Of a DNA stretch of 64,000 nt, positions 30,511-40,813 are shown in pieces. How positions within the stretch are numbered: position 1 is the first letter of the stretch; each line of letters begins with the position of its first letter. The position numbers and the translations under genes were made by a program. The DNA lies in NCBI GenBank assembly GCA_944472155.2, contig OX235273.1:2763204-2827203 (forward strand). Direction: 5' to 3'. The notes beneath the pieces are model-generated. The model was not told where the DNA came from and ran no database searches. It saw only the letters and a list, made by a program, of their open reading frames with translations. This DNA is from Trichobilharzia szidati (Eukaryota; Platyhelminthes; Trematoda; Strigeidida; Schistosomatidae).

Positions 30511-30879
30511 AAATTTATTTATTTATTTATTAGAAAAATTTCCTCTGAAATCAAGACGAGAAGAATGAACACGGTATAGCCTCTGCTTGACCACTGAGAA
30601 ACCTTATGGAAGTAAAAACCCAACGCGCAAGATTGACTCTGAAAATACTGAAACCATTCAGAGAAATTTTAGACATCACAAAGAATATCTCAAAGCAGAA
30701 ACACTTTTCACTGAACGGGGAATCCAAAACGTCTGAATAGGAAATGCAACTTAAAAATTCCCATTGAGTCGTATTATAAGAAAAGGTGTTCAGAAAAGAG
30801 TAACTCATTTCGGCGATATCGTTCTCAAACTGTACAATCAGGACACCAAGTAAAACCACAAAACAACTTCAAAGTTATC
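30511..30879. other. Unassigned stretch
   Basis: A 102-codon minus-strand frame is open but has no recognisable domain. The plus strand reads AEAIP-like and KTQRARLTLKILKPFREIL, which could be decayed retroelement. No firm call. Confidence 0.25.
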
Positions 30880-30990
30880 TACAGAATACGTGGGTATCTT
30901 GCTAAAAGAGTATGAATCAAACTTCTTCAAACTGCAGAAGCAATGGCAATTCACATTTTAAAACCTGAAGTCTGCAAATAAAAAAGAAAC
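30880..30990 (+). pseudogene. PLE4 endonuclease C-terminal fragment
   Basis: Plus strand: KVIYRIRGYLAKRV, stop, IKLLQTAEAMAIHILKPEVC. It is the same ending as at 43800-43920, followed at once by the start of another PLE4 segment. Confidence 0.6.
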
Positions 30991-31006
30991 AGACAACTAA
31001 CTAATT

Positions 31007-32250
31007 TTTACAGTCGGGTGCCTATTTCCAGGAAAAGGAACTTAAACCATTCGCTCTGCTCTAGCATAAGGAAAATTTGTAGTTCTGATTCCGTTGACTC
31101 GGAACTTGACTTCTTAAAAGCCAACCTCGCAGAAAACGGTTACCCTAACCGATTTATTGACAGCAACATGAAAGATAAGCAGTCTAAACTGGTCACCGAC
31201 ACAGTTCCAAAGAAAACCTTATTCATGAACTTGGAATTCAAAGGTGATCAAGCTTTGGATATGCTAAAAAATCCTCTTTCTAAATCCCTCAGTAAGACGT
31301 TCTATGCAGCAAAATTACATATGACTTTCACTAGCCAGAAGTTGTTCTCTACCTCTGTAAAAGATAAGCTCCCCCATCTGGCCACCTCCACGTGCATCAA
31401 TCAGTTCACCTGCTCTTGTGGAGCAAGGTACATTGGCCGTAGTCAGAGGACGCTTTCCATACGGATACGAGAACATATTCCAGTATGGTTTTACAAGGGA
31501 GAAAGGAACTGTGTGAGAAGCTCTATTTTGGAACACCTGATCGACTTCTGCCACTCTGTCAACCCTTACCATGATTAAGATCATATATAGAATCCATGCT
31601 AACTTCCCGCGTTTTCTTCGTTACAGACTTCTAAAGACAGCTGAGGCCTTGGCAATTCATGACTTTAAGCCAGACCTTTATGTACAAAAGAAGTATGCAC
31701 AATCCCTACTTCTGCCTTGGCCGTAGAGGGATTTATTTATTTTATTTAGTTATTCCATGTACTTTTCTCTTATTACTACGATTATTATTATTATTATCAT
31801 TATTATTATTACTATTCTCACTCTGAATTTTTTTCACTTGGCCCACTTGACATTTTAAACCCAAAATTATAAATTTTTATATTTTTATTTGTACAATATT
31901 GAATTCCATCTTATCAAATTTCACACCATGTTGTGTAACATTTTATATTCGTCTACTAATCCTATAATTATGTACCCCTTTCCAACATCTATACACCTTA
32001 TCTATTATTCTATATACGACATTAATTATTGTGCCACTTGACATTAAACTGTGATTATAATCACAAATATTTTAATTGCATTTCATACTATTATTATTTC
32101 ATGTTTTCACACCTTTGATCTAATTCCCTCACCGGATATAATTTCTTAAAAAAAAAACATATTTACGATTGTACAGCTTGATAATAAATTCGTTCTTGAA
32201 AAGAGTCTCTTCGCTGAATATTGTGTTCTTAAAAAGAAATTTGTTCAGAC
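31007..32250 (+). mobile_element. PLE4, thumb to 3' terminus
   Basis: Plus-strand PLE4 beginning at the VPISRKRNL segment, also found at the end of the RT copy at 55080. Coding runs to about 31726 (separate entry), then a UTR with an ATT run near 31780, and a terminal region at 32165-32240 with TGTACAGCTTGATAATAAAT and GAAAAGAGTCTCTTCGC. Confidence 0.8.
31018..31726 (+). pseudogene. PLE4 thumb and GIY-YIG endonuclease
   Basis: The best PLE4 nuclease copy. 186 codons are open: VPISRKRNL, SELDFLKANLAENGYPNRFI (thumb), SVKDKLPHLATSTCINQFTC, CGARYIGRSQRTLSIRIREH (GIY-YIG with its upstream Cys pair) and RSSILEHLIDFCHS. A frameshift near 31570 leads to the last segment, IIYRIHANFPRFLRYRLLKT, AEALAIHDFKPDLYVQ and a stop after LLLPWP. 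The RT palm is absent. Confidence 0.85.
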
Positions 32251-32559
32251 ATTAAATCTGCAGTGGATCTGGCTTATCTTAACATTGAACACGTAATTTT
32301 TGTTTCGTCTTTTTCTCTGCCTGTTTGTTTCTTAATTCTTTTATTATTTTCTTCCCCCATCCCTCATCAAAAATCTCTACCGCTTATTACCAATGTTATT
32401 AACCTCTGTTCAGCTCTAATTTTAGTTGAGCTCTTCTACTCAACCCCGTCAATTAGATTACGCCACTCAACTTATTTATTTAATCTTATTTTAGTTTCTA
32501 ACCCATTTACAATATTTGTTATTTTCAAGAGTTCGTTTGTAAGGATTAGTTTTTTTTTT
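32251..32559. other. Unassigned stretch
   Basis: Very AT-rich. A 104-codon plus-strand frame is hydrophobic and low in complexity, and its content is what T-rich DNA yields. No call. Confidence 0.25.
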
Positions 32560-32912
32560 AGTCTTTCCACGGATTGATATCAGTTAGAGAACCTGTGAAA
32601 ACCATCAGGAAGTACTGGACAGCTGTTTCATCCTAGTTTTGGGATTCATGAGTGATAAGCACTCACCTCTGAGGTTCTAACTTAAGGCCTTCTGCTTACA
32701 AGGCATTCTTTTATACCATTCAGCCACTGTCTTCGGCGAGTATTTGTCCTCACACTCGACCTGCTGCATCCTACTGGTCACGACTTCCCACTAGAACTCC
32801 AGGTAACTACCTACCTGAGCCCCGATGGGTGCGTACTGATGAAGAGTCCCAAACTAGGACGAAACAGCTGACCAGTACTCGCAGGTTTTCCAGCTCATGA
32901 TGAAATCCTGTA
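32560..32912. mobile_element. SINE1 foldback unit
   Basis: Antisense SINE1 (32566-32745; hammerhead with stem II starting A-U instead of G-C), the shared middle block (CGGCGAGTATTTGTCCTCAC, CTAGAACTCCAGGTAAC), then a sense hammerhead at 32833-32880 and its distal part to 32912. Box B in the left arm is badly decayed. Confidence 0.75.
32833..32880 (+). ncRNA. Hammerhead ribozyme core (SINE1)
   Basis: A CTGATGA string at 32836-32842, stem II GTCC/GGAC, GAAA, ACAGCTG(A), and AGTAC/GTACT closing stem I. Relative to the canonical form there are three extra bases between CTGATGA and stem II, or one missing base before TGAAGA, depending on register; the NUH site reads GAC here (T to A). Likely inactive although the architecture is clear. 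Confidence 0.5.
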
Positions 32913-33477
32913 ACCAATAATTACTCAGTTGTGTATTGTTTTATACAAATATGACCGCTTTCTTGATTGTCAATTATAGCAATAAACAGATCGGGTTCCC
33001 AAGGAAACTGTAATGAAGTTTCAACACGCGGGACTGTGTACACTGAGAAGTGCGAACTAATCTGCCTAAGGGTGAATTTGATTGCAACTTGCCTTATTCT
33101 GTCAGCTGTTATTCTGCCACAAGGTTTGATTCTAGTCAATAAAGAGAAATTGATATACGGAATTGTTGCATTTCCACTCCCCTCTGACTGTCTCCCTCTC
33201 TCTCTCTTAATCGTGATTTTTCGAAGAATTGATTCTTTCGTCTGTCTATCCATCGATCTAGCTGACTGCCCGTCTATGAGCCTGTTTGTCTATCTATTTA
33301 TTTTTATATGTATAGAGATTTTATCAGATTGCATAGTATTTTTTTATTTTGTTCTTATCGTTACTATTTTTAAAAGTTTGTTATTTATAGAATCAACTTA
33401 ATTTGGAAAGCATAAAATGTTGTTTAAAATGAGTATATTTCACTCAATGTCATTCTGTTGTGTTACAAAAAGGATTT
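32913..33477. other. Unassigned stretch
   Basis: No repeat shared with this window and no domain. Two opposed open frames (144 codons plus, 110 codons minus) overlap at 32967-33253; neither shows conserved motifs. It could hold unique host sequence. Confidence 0.25.
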
Positions 33478-33912
33478 CGAACAAGCCACTGCAGATTTTT
33501 ATCAATAACTGCCACCTTCGCTGGCTGACTCCATACTGAAGATCAAATGGCCAGCCAGCTAGCTAGAAAGAATTAGCAACAAGAAACTCTGGCTGGGAAC
33601 AAACCAACAAGCAAGAACCGATTGCTCAACAAATATGTAGGACAAAATGGAGATGGATCGGGCATACATTGAGGAGATCATCGAATGAAATTGCACTCCA
33701 GGCCGTCGAGTGGAATCCAAATGGGAAGCAACGAGTGGGTTGTCGATTCGACGGTGATGTGGAGGAGAAAGTGAGAGCTGGAAGAGACGAGAGAGTTTGG
33801 TCAATCGTGGAGCTAGCCAGTTGAAGAGGACGGCAGAAAACAGAACGAAGTGTAGATGTGTTGTTGAAGCCCTATAATGTTCCACTCGGAACGCAAGGGA
33901 ATAATAATAATA
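33478..33912 (+). mobile_element. RTE1/RTE2-related 3' end
   Basis: The plus strand reads LQIFINNCHLRWLT, WRWIGH-like (decayed), [12 protein letters not shown] and EELEETRESLVN, then the end AENRTKCRCVVEAL and an AATAATAATAATAAC tail. Same order as the RTE C-terminus at 15208-15600. Confidence 0.7.
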
Positions 33913-33934
33913 ACTATGGCTGTGACAACTCATC

Positions 33935-34110
33935 ACCATTGTTACTATCCTCCTTCATAAAAATGAGATTGTACTTAAATACGATTGTACAGCTAAGGGC
34001 GAAAATGTATTTGCCGAAAAAAGGCACCTCGTCGCTGAACCACGGGTTTTGTTTTCCACTAATGTCTGAATGAGGATTATTCATAATGAACAACATGACG
34101 TAATCGATTA
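33935..34110 (+). mobile_element. PLE4 terminal fragment
   Basis: Plus-strand PLE4 end: ACGATTGTACAGCTAAGGGC, GCCGAAAAAAGGCACCTCGT, GGTTTTGTTTTCCACTAATG, TGAATGAGGATTATTCAT. Related to 59785-59925. Confidence 0.55.
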
Positions 34111-34499
34111 CATATCTTAAAAATGTTGTTTCAAATGAATTTCATCTAATTTTTTTGTTATTAGAAAAAATAGAAAATAACAAACTTGCCAATTAGTCTA
34201 AATTAATAAAATCACACATTAACATTTAGTGCGATTTATTTAGTTAGCCAAATCTTTTCAAATCTCACGTGATTATGATGAATTTAAATATTTAAACTTG
34301 ATTCAATAAATCGATATTATTTGAAATTTGAATGAATCATTTCTAAAAATACACATTTCTATTTATAACTGCCTAAAATTATTCATACATATATAGGCAA
34401 TAGATGAAGACCAACTCATTAAGAATTTAATGTATTTTAAAGGGGTGTTAGTCAGTTGTTTCTGAAAATACTGTGGGTGGGGGTTGATTACGTAATATT
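34111..34499. other. Unassigned AT-rich stretch
   Basis: Extremely AT-rich, no coding frame of interest, no repeat identified. Confidence 0.3.
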
Positions 34500-34890
34500 C
34501 CCTATCAGTTTAGAAAATCAGGGGAAAAATACGGAGTCTGGACAGTTGTTTCATCCTAGGGATTTGAACCTAGAACCTACTGGTTGCAAGACAATCTCGT
34601 AGACCATTCAGATCAATGGGAGGCGATCAAACGGACTACGACTCGCAACTTCTGACAATTCGTGATATTTAGTGCAATCGCCAGCCATTTTCATATGCGA
34701 ATAACTGTTCTATTACGAGACTTGACCAACCACACTAAATAAGACTTATTGACAGAACCCCAGGTAACTAGTGAGCATCAGACTGCTACTGAAGAGTCTC
34801 AAGCTGGGACGAAACATCTGTCCAGTACTCTCTTTATGTCTTTCTCGGTTTTCCAATGGTTCTCTAACTGATTTCAGCTTATGCGTAAAT
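34500..34890. mobile_element. SINE1 foldback unit
   Basis: Left antisense part (34510-34625; box B as GGGATTTGAACCTAG), a shared middle block, and a right sense hammerhead at 34785-34835 (CTGAAGA, stem II GTCTC/GGGAC kept by a G-U pair, GAAAC) with the distal part to 34890. Confidence 0.7.
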
Positions 34891-34950
34891 ATGTAGCCAC
34901 TCAAACCACTGCAGATCAACATTTGATAATTTAGGAATGCTAGGTCATTT

Positions 34951-35287
34951 TGTAACAACAGAAGACAAGGGTCAGGCAACAGATCGTTTATTAAGGAAAT
35001 CAAAGCATATTTATATATTTTCATGTACATTATTATAGTTTAGTTAAGCAAACAAACACAGTATTCTGATTGGTTGTTTCTCACTGAAAGTTAATCTTTC
35101 ATCTCTTTGTGACTGTTTCTTGAATGTCAGATCATCTATATGTTAACTATATCCGCCTACGCAAAGTCTGCTGTGGTTGGTTGTTGAATCAATCTTTGTT
35201 CACATTTTCTCACGACAAATCTTGGGAACGTAAACATTGACGTCAATTACTGTCTACCAATTTGGCTAGTAGACAGCTCTCACTACA
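34951..35287 (-). repeat. Solo LTR of the Ty3/gypsy element
   Basis: A 337-bp LTR from TGTAACAAC to CACTACA, homologous to 14165-14506. Flanks ATTT and GTTT differ by one base, so a 4-bp TSD has probably decayed. Very similar in sequence to the other solo LTR. Confidence 0.85.
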
Positions 35288-35319
35288 GTTTTTCCACGTC
35301 GATGTTAGACGTTTAGAAA

Positions 35320-35470
35320 CAATCGATTTAGGTTTCGTGCTTATTGGCATCTGTTAACAAGGAATATCTGATTTCCCACCCCCGCAGTTCTGTACCCAGT
35401 ATCTCACTATGCTGTAGTCAGAAGTGCTACTAATGAGCTAATTGGACCCTTGATTTACCTCCTGTAGTGA
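35320..35470 (-). mobile_element. SINE4 fragment
   Basis: TTTAGGTTTCGTGCTTATTGG and CATCTGTTAACAAGGAATATC parallel the SINE4 copy at 26575-26620, followed by a decayed head. Confidence 0.5.
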
Positions 35471-35984
35471 TTAGTAACTGGCGAGATAATCATTTTCATG
35501 TGCTTAGTCGCATGGTATTGGGGTTCACTAAATTCTGTTGCTCAGCTATTTCAAGATGCCAAATCAGTGGATGTCTACAGCTTTAGGGTGGAGTGGCTGA
35601 ATGGTAATATTCGTTTGTCTTGAGAGCTAACAGTCCTGTACTCAAAACTCGATAGAATTAAGGGGCGTATTCCAAGATGGCGTGAAACTGTTCTCAGCTG
35701 TTTCCTGATTTTTAACTGTTGCTAAGATGGTGTTTTGATGAAGTTTAGAATCTCTGACAAGGCGCCATTTCTTTCGACGGTTCAGATACCCCTTGTCAAT
35801 TAGCATGAAACATAGGCTTCGTGGTGACTAACTCTAACCATCTAGGAGCATTTCTATGTATGACGTGGGGATGGTTCGCCTAGCTTGGTAACGTCACTGT
35901 ATATTCTGCTGATAGAATTCACTCAACACTAAGGACTAGATATATGACACCTATCACTTCCGTAATGACTAATCACTATCATCA
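35471..35984. other. Unassigned stretch
   Basis: Near 35585 a GGAGTGGCTGAATGGTAATAT string resembles a SINE1 box A, but the rest does not follow. Otherwise nothing recognised. Confidence 0.25.
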
Positions 35985-37340
35985 TTATCAGAGTAATGGA
36001 TTCACTTTCACACAACTGGTTCCCTTTATTAGTTTGAATAAAGAAAGAACGAAGACATATTTGCAGTCAAGATAATACAAGCTCGTTTCATTCCGTGGAT
36101 TGATTCTCTTCAACTGTGTACATCCTAAACAATATCACTTATAAGTCACAAAATTTCAGATGTTACTTTTACAATTAATTTAGGTGCTGTAGATATAAAG
36201 TATAGGTGAAATAATTCCATAGATGATGTAAGTAGATAAATTATTCAGTGTTAAGATAGTAACTATTTACATAGTAATAGACAAAGAGGTGAAATTCAGA
36301 TTTGTCTTGGAAACAAGTGTGGACCAGAAACAAATTGCAAGATAGAAAAACAGAGTTAACTTATGCATAGTATTAGTAGAGAGTTGAGGAGAGTAGGGGG
36401 TGGGTGAATAGTGAGGTACAATAATAAAGTATATAAAATAATTTAACCTAGTAGATTTGAAACCTTAATGGTGGGTTCAACTAACCGAGTGAAAGTCAAA
36501 ATGAAGATTCGGTGGAATGTTATGCAACAGACCAAAACACAAAAGCACACAAACAAAACAATTATGGTTACCAGGGTAGTGAGAAATTAGTCACACTGTC
36601 TTTCTATATGCATAGGTTGGGTCAAAGTCTTTCAATGGCAATCAATGGCTTCTGCTGACCGAAGTAACCATGCCTTTATTTGTGTATTGATTATTTTGAA
36701 AGCCTGACTAATTTCCACTGTATGTCCGTGTCAATTACGTGTCTGGTGATTGAGCTTGAGAACACTTTGCTGTCTGTCTTACAAATAGAGACTTTCAGGG
36801 ATATCCTCGGAGAATCTAGTAGACGCTCTCCTCTCAGTCCTTCCTATGGACTTGCTGCCATAAGTGCAGGAGAATCGGTAAATGCAGTTGGAGTTGAAAT
36901 GAGCCGGATACTTCTCTACTTTTGATTAGGCTAACGAGCATACTGTGTTGTAAATGGGAATGAGTCTGGGGGCGGGAAATGTTCTTTTCAATGCATCTTT
37001 AATTCTCTTCTCCGTTTTTATGGATACTTCTTCGCCTTTGTACGCTAGGCAGATATAAAATGGGTTTTTTCCCCACTAAATCAGGTTTCGGTCTAAGGGG
37101 CTTTTCCTCCCCATATTTTTATGTGAACTTCCGAGGTTATCCATTTTCGATAAGTTTCCTTTCGATGATTGCGAGTTCCTCTTCCATCTTATATTCTGAA
37201 TACAACGATCTAGGTCTGCTGAAGGGAGTTTTCACCAATCTCCGTTTGTAGCCAGTCGGACAAAAGCTGTGATCACTCAAGTACTGATCAGTGCAATTTT
37301 TCAATGGTCTTCCCACTCAGTCCTTCTCAATGGATGTACA
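35985..37340 (-). mobile_element. PLE3, minus strand, thumb to terminus
   Basis: From 37340 down: thumb region, GIY-YIG domain, 3' UTR (to about 36180) and terminus with TTATTAGTTTGAATAAAG and GTTTCATTCCGTGGATTG (36020-36110). The UTR order matches the plus-strand copy at 9336-10600. Confidence 0.7.
36570..37255 (-). pseudogene. PLE3 thumb and GIY-YIG coding remnant
   Basis: The minus strand reads, across frameshifts, a KTPFSRPRSLYSEYKMEEEL segment, then ERKLIENGYPRKF (thumb motif), then the nuclease with a decayed GRTERR-type motif near 36830, and a final AEA-x-D-C-H segment. Stops are frequent. Confidence 0.6.
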
Positions 37341-37439
37341 TTAGACGTTTTCATGTGATATGATTAGTTTCTTTCCTAATGATATTAATAATTTCAACGA
37401 GAATTTCATCAACTAGAGATCATTAAAATTCAAAGAAAT

Positions 37440-37645
37440 TTGGACAGCTGTTTCATTCTAGTTTAGTACTCCTCATCTGTGCACACTGTTGAATGGTTAA
37501 CGAACTTGGTCTTGTAACCTGCAGGTTCCATGTTTGCTTCTTGTTGGGGTTATGGGTGCGCATTCCTGATGAGTCCCAGTCTAGAGCGAAACAGCTGCTA
37601 CTGCACCCTGGTTTTCAATGCTCTCTAAACGGTGCTGGTTTCTGG
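37440..37645. mobile_element. SINE1 inverted pair, short left arm
   Basis: A short antisense piece (TGGACAGCTGTTTCATTCTA, 37440-37485) joins a sense unit with a box A remnant (TTGAATGGTTAACG), a decayed box B and a canonical CTGATGAGTCCC core at 37565-37577 with GCGAAACAGCTG at 37586-37597. Confidence 0.7.
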
Positions 37646-38351
37646 TAAAATCTAAGTTACAATTAATCCAAATTCCTACGAAAATTCTATAATGTATACA
37701 ATACAAGTAATAATAATATCGCCTGCTTTTATACCTTGAATGGTAGCAAAAACGAAAGCGAGCATAAGATACAACTCAATACATATTACTGGTTAAATAT
37801 GCACATTGTTGGAGATTACTCATGTCAATCAATACTGCTAGTCACTGAGATGCGATGTGTTCTAAAGACCGAATTAAATCCATTACACTCTAATTACACA
37901 GTTCAAGGTGGCCTTTTACTTCAACTTCTTTTGAAAACTTAAGATACTGAGATCACAGTGTGCGATCTTATCAGCAGAGTGTCGGATTTACACATTATCT
38001 CAGCGAGCCGCGTCATGTACCGACTACTCATTTCAGTCAATAGTATGGACATGACATCATGTGATTTGAATACCATTCGGTCATTCCTTTCGTACCTCAG
38101 CATGAAACTTTCTCCAGTTCAATATAATTTCATATGTAACATACCGAAAACAGTTAACAGCCGGGAAACACACTAGCGGGCAATAGCGTTTCGTTACTAA
38201 GCCTAATGACTGACCTTCACACCGTATGAGTAGCTCTCGATCAACATATATTACTGCATAGCTACGATGGTTATAGTGACTATTCGGTCCAGATATACCA
38301 CGAGGAAACTACAAGCGTGAATGAATAATTTCAGACCACATCTATTGCATA
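37646..38351. other. Stretch without recognised repeats
   Basis: About 700 bp with none of the families seen elsewhere in the window. Two short plus-strand frames (68 and 72 codons) have no motif. A candidate for single-copy sequence or the upstream part of the Sm-alpha-like unit that follows. Confidence 0.3.
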
Positions 38352-38520
38352 ATAGGCGGCCTCCGTAGCTCATTAGTCTAGTGGTTACCGCCTTGATAGA
38401 TGAAATGATGGGTGTTAGGTTCGAGTCTCAGTGCGGGAACACCATCACCCAGTAGATATATCTCGTTGACGAGTCCCAGACAGGACGAAACACGCATCTT
38501 GGATCTCACTGTTACCCATC
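38352..38520 (+). mobile_element. Sm-alpha-like unit: tRNA-like head plus hammerhead
   Basis: Distinct from SINE1. The head has box A (TAGCTCATTAGTCTAGTGGT) and box B (GGTTCGAGTCT). It is followed by a hammerhead-type core: TTGACGA (the first core C replaced by T), stem II GTCCC/GGAC with loop AGACA, GAAAC, then ACGCATC as stem III and cleavage region. The order matches the schistosome Sm-alpha family. The C-to-T change would weaken the core C-G pair. Confidence 0.6.
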
Positions 38521-38527
38521 CCACCAA

Positions 38528-39192
38528 ACTACTAACTTCATTTGCAATTGGTTGTGTTCTCTGAGCTGTTTGGTTTATAAATTCTAGCTGTTATTTCAGA
38601 GATATTTTTTACATATGGTAGGATGACTTTTCTTGTGGTCTTTGATGTTGGCTTGTTATTGATGCTGTGATTCGAGTTTAAACACTTTTTGATGAAATTG
38701 TGAGGATATCTATTCCTTTTGAAGACGGTTAGTAGGTCTCTTTCTTCCATTCTCTGCAACACTGGAGTGCCACAGTATGTTTGAACTCTTTTAAACAGTG
38801 TCTGCACACAGTTTCTTTTGTAGGTAGTTGGGTTATTGCTACTATAGTTGAGTATTTGGTCTGTGTACGTTGATTTTCTGCATACTTGTGTTTCTAAATT
38901 TCATGTGTTAGTTCTCTTGATTAAGACATCTAAAAATAAGATTTTGTTATCTAGCTCTTTTTCTCTTGTGAATTTAATGTCTTCAAATTTGTTGTTTATT
39001 AATTTATGTGTGTATTCCAAATCATTTCTTCTAATTATTACAAATGTATCATCAACTTAACGTACCCAAACTTTTTAATTATAAGTAGAGCTATTAGTTC
39101 TAATCTTTGCATAACGGTTTTTCACAGAGAACACAACTAATTGCAAATCATCCCCCTGAGCTACAAATATTTACTATTACTAGTAACTTCAT
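38528..39192 (-). mobile_element. PLE1 insertion, locus 3, with inverted termini and TSD
   Basis: A minus-strand PLE1 (38542-39178) whose two ends are inverted: TTGCAATTGGTTGTGTTCTC at 38542 and GAGAACACAACTAATTGCAA from 39128. The right end also has the extension CTGAGCTACAAAT. Flanked by ACTACTAACTTCAT (38528-38541) and ACTAGTAACTTCAT (39179-39192), 13 of 14 identical. Most of the GIY-YIG domain is deleted. Confidence 0.75.
38565..39080 (-). pseudogene. PLE1 reverse transcriptase end, thumb and linker
   Basis: From 39065 down the minus strand reads VDDTFVIIRRNDLEYTHKLI, holding the VDD catalytic pair of RT motif C, then DIKFTREKELDNKILFLDVL, YSSNNPTTYKRNCVQTLFK, the thumb with RNRYPHNFI and the linker KTTRKVILPYVKNISEITAR, after which the sequence jumps to the terminus. 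Stops lie before and within the first part. Confidence 0.75.
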
Positions 39193-39244
39193 GTCAATAA
39201 TCCTGGCAATATAAAGGCTTCCGTTCAAAGAACTTGGGAACATA

Positions 39245-39525
39245 TGAAAAAAGGTATGCGTAACGCATATCCTAACCATCGTCTTCCTCGATGGGAAATA
39301 TTAGCTGAAAGTGGATCTCAGTTTGGAGAAGGGGTAGTGTTGATCCCACCAAAACATGGCTTCATAAGTCAATCAAATCCATAACAGTTAGTTTAGGCTA
39401 GTCATGTAGGGAAGTATAGACGTCCTGGTTGATGTCTTCGGGGTGGTTAGAACCAATGAAAACTGGAGACAGTTTGTGATATGCCTGAAAATAGTTCTTC
39501 CTTTGTGTGTTCCATGGGGTATGAC
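39245..39525 (+). mobile_element. RTE3 C-terminal fragment, copy 1 of a tandem
   Basis: Plus strand: RITHILTIVFLDGKY-like decayed segment, PTKTWLHKSIKSIT-like, GVFGVVRTNEN-like block, ending MPENSS. It corresponds to the last third of the RTE3 coding end at 8740-9000. Confidence 0.6.
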
Positions 39526-39536
39526 AATTCAATCTA

Positions 39537-40200
39537 TTGCACCTGTGTGCCAGCTTACGCCATCTCTGGAGTAGACGTGATGTCCGGCTGGCTGACTGTG
39601 GACCAAAGGGCGTGTGTACTGCTCAGCAGTCCGCTCCGTCTTCCTTTATGGCTATGAGACATGGCCATGTGAAAAGGCTAGCTGTGTTTAATCACCGATG
39701 TATGAGCTTGATCTCCCGTGTTAAGTGCTATAATAAGGTGAGCAATGTTGAGGTTAGGTGTCGAATGCTAGGTAAGGAAAGGAAATCAATCGACGAAGTT
39801 GCGAAGTTACACCCACTGAGTGAGATGGTTAGGACATGTGGCTTCATCAATCAATCATATCCACAACAGCTGGTTTAAGCCATGTAAGGAAGTGTAGACT
39901 GCTGTCTTGTTGGGATCATTAAGATGGTAAGAACCAACTAAGGCTGGAGATAATTCGTGGTGGTATGGCTCAAAATCGTAGTCAATGGCTGGCGCAGATG
40001 CATCTACTCCTTGTGATTTATCTTATCAAAAAGAACTACATTGTTCTTCCATATTACCATTCTTTTTTTCCGCCTCATATTTCTCTTTATTACCTCTTGA
40101 ATCTCTCTTCACTCTCTTCTCTTGCTTTGTGTATGCAATATGGAGGGGGAGTGGTAACTCGAACTGCAAAGCTCTACGCTGAAACTAGTCGATCAATGAG
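39537..40200 (+). mobile_element. RTE3 C-terminal fragment, copy 2
   Basis: A 113-codon frame (39537-39878) has VKRLAVFNHRCMSLISRVKC, YNKVSNVEVRCRMLGKE and VAKLHPLSEMVRTCG. The remainder (39880-40010) holds the DMAQNRSQWL-like end (MAQNRSQWLAQMHLLLV), then the 3' UTR with a GGAGGGGGAGTGGTAAC block. Confidence 0.75.
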
Positions 40201-40594
40201 TCAATCATTGAACTCAAATAATTTAATAAACTGACTAATACAATGGAAACATAATGATTTGCACATAGTTAGGGTATTTACTGACAGTTAACGCTAAGTC
40301 TTTCTGAGATATCGTCTCGCTAGAGGGTTTTGAGGGTAGACCTTAAATATATTAAAGTTTTGCATCCAAAGTCAAGTATGAACTTGTTAGAGCATTTAAA
40401 CATACATCTCATCATGTAAATGTTTCATGCCTATAAAACTTATTCATGCCCAAATTGGAAACCAACATCAATACGATGAAGTTACAACTCTTCTGAATAT
40501 CTGATATTGTGCTGTAGACAGATTGTCTAGCTATAACGATGTGACTGACTCAGAGTTCGTGATCCCTCCTCCCACACCTTAAAATAAGGCATGA

Positions 40595-40597
<3 letters not shown>
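40201..40597. other. Unassigned stretch
   Basis: AT-rich with no coding frame or shared repeat identified. Confidence 0.3.

Positions 40598-40637
<40 letters not shown>
40598..40637. repeat. (TA)n microsatellite
   Basis: A perfect TA run of about 40 bp at the tail side of an antisense SINE2. Confidence 0.95.
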
Positions 40638-40640
<3 letters not shown>

Positions 40641-40794
40641 TATAGCTTGATTCCACGCCGTATTTTTGATACAAGTTTGGAGCGTTTAGCATGTGATATC
40701 GGTAGCCCAAATTTCGCAGGCCGACCATTGATATCAGGTGTGCGTCAGCAGGGAATCAAACCCCGGATCATGTGCATGGTCGGCTGTGCCACCG
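40638..40794 (-). mobile_element. SINE2
   Basis: Antisense SINE2: GATTATAGCTTGATTCCACG, GATATCGGTAGCCCAAATTT, box B as GGGAATCAAACCCCGG; the head lacks part of box A (a short deletion before GGCTGTGCCACC). Confidence 0.8.
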
Positions 40795-40813
40795 TCTCAC
40801 AACAACAGTACTC

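Noticed and set aside
32263..33401. Frames of 104-144 codons that look membrane-like
   Set aside because: T-rich DNA gives Leu/Phe/Ser-rich peptides by composition alone; no family motif.
34951..35287. A full LTR element near the solo LTR
   Set aside because: There is no second LTR, polypurine tract or gag/pol sequence on either side.
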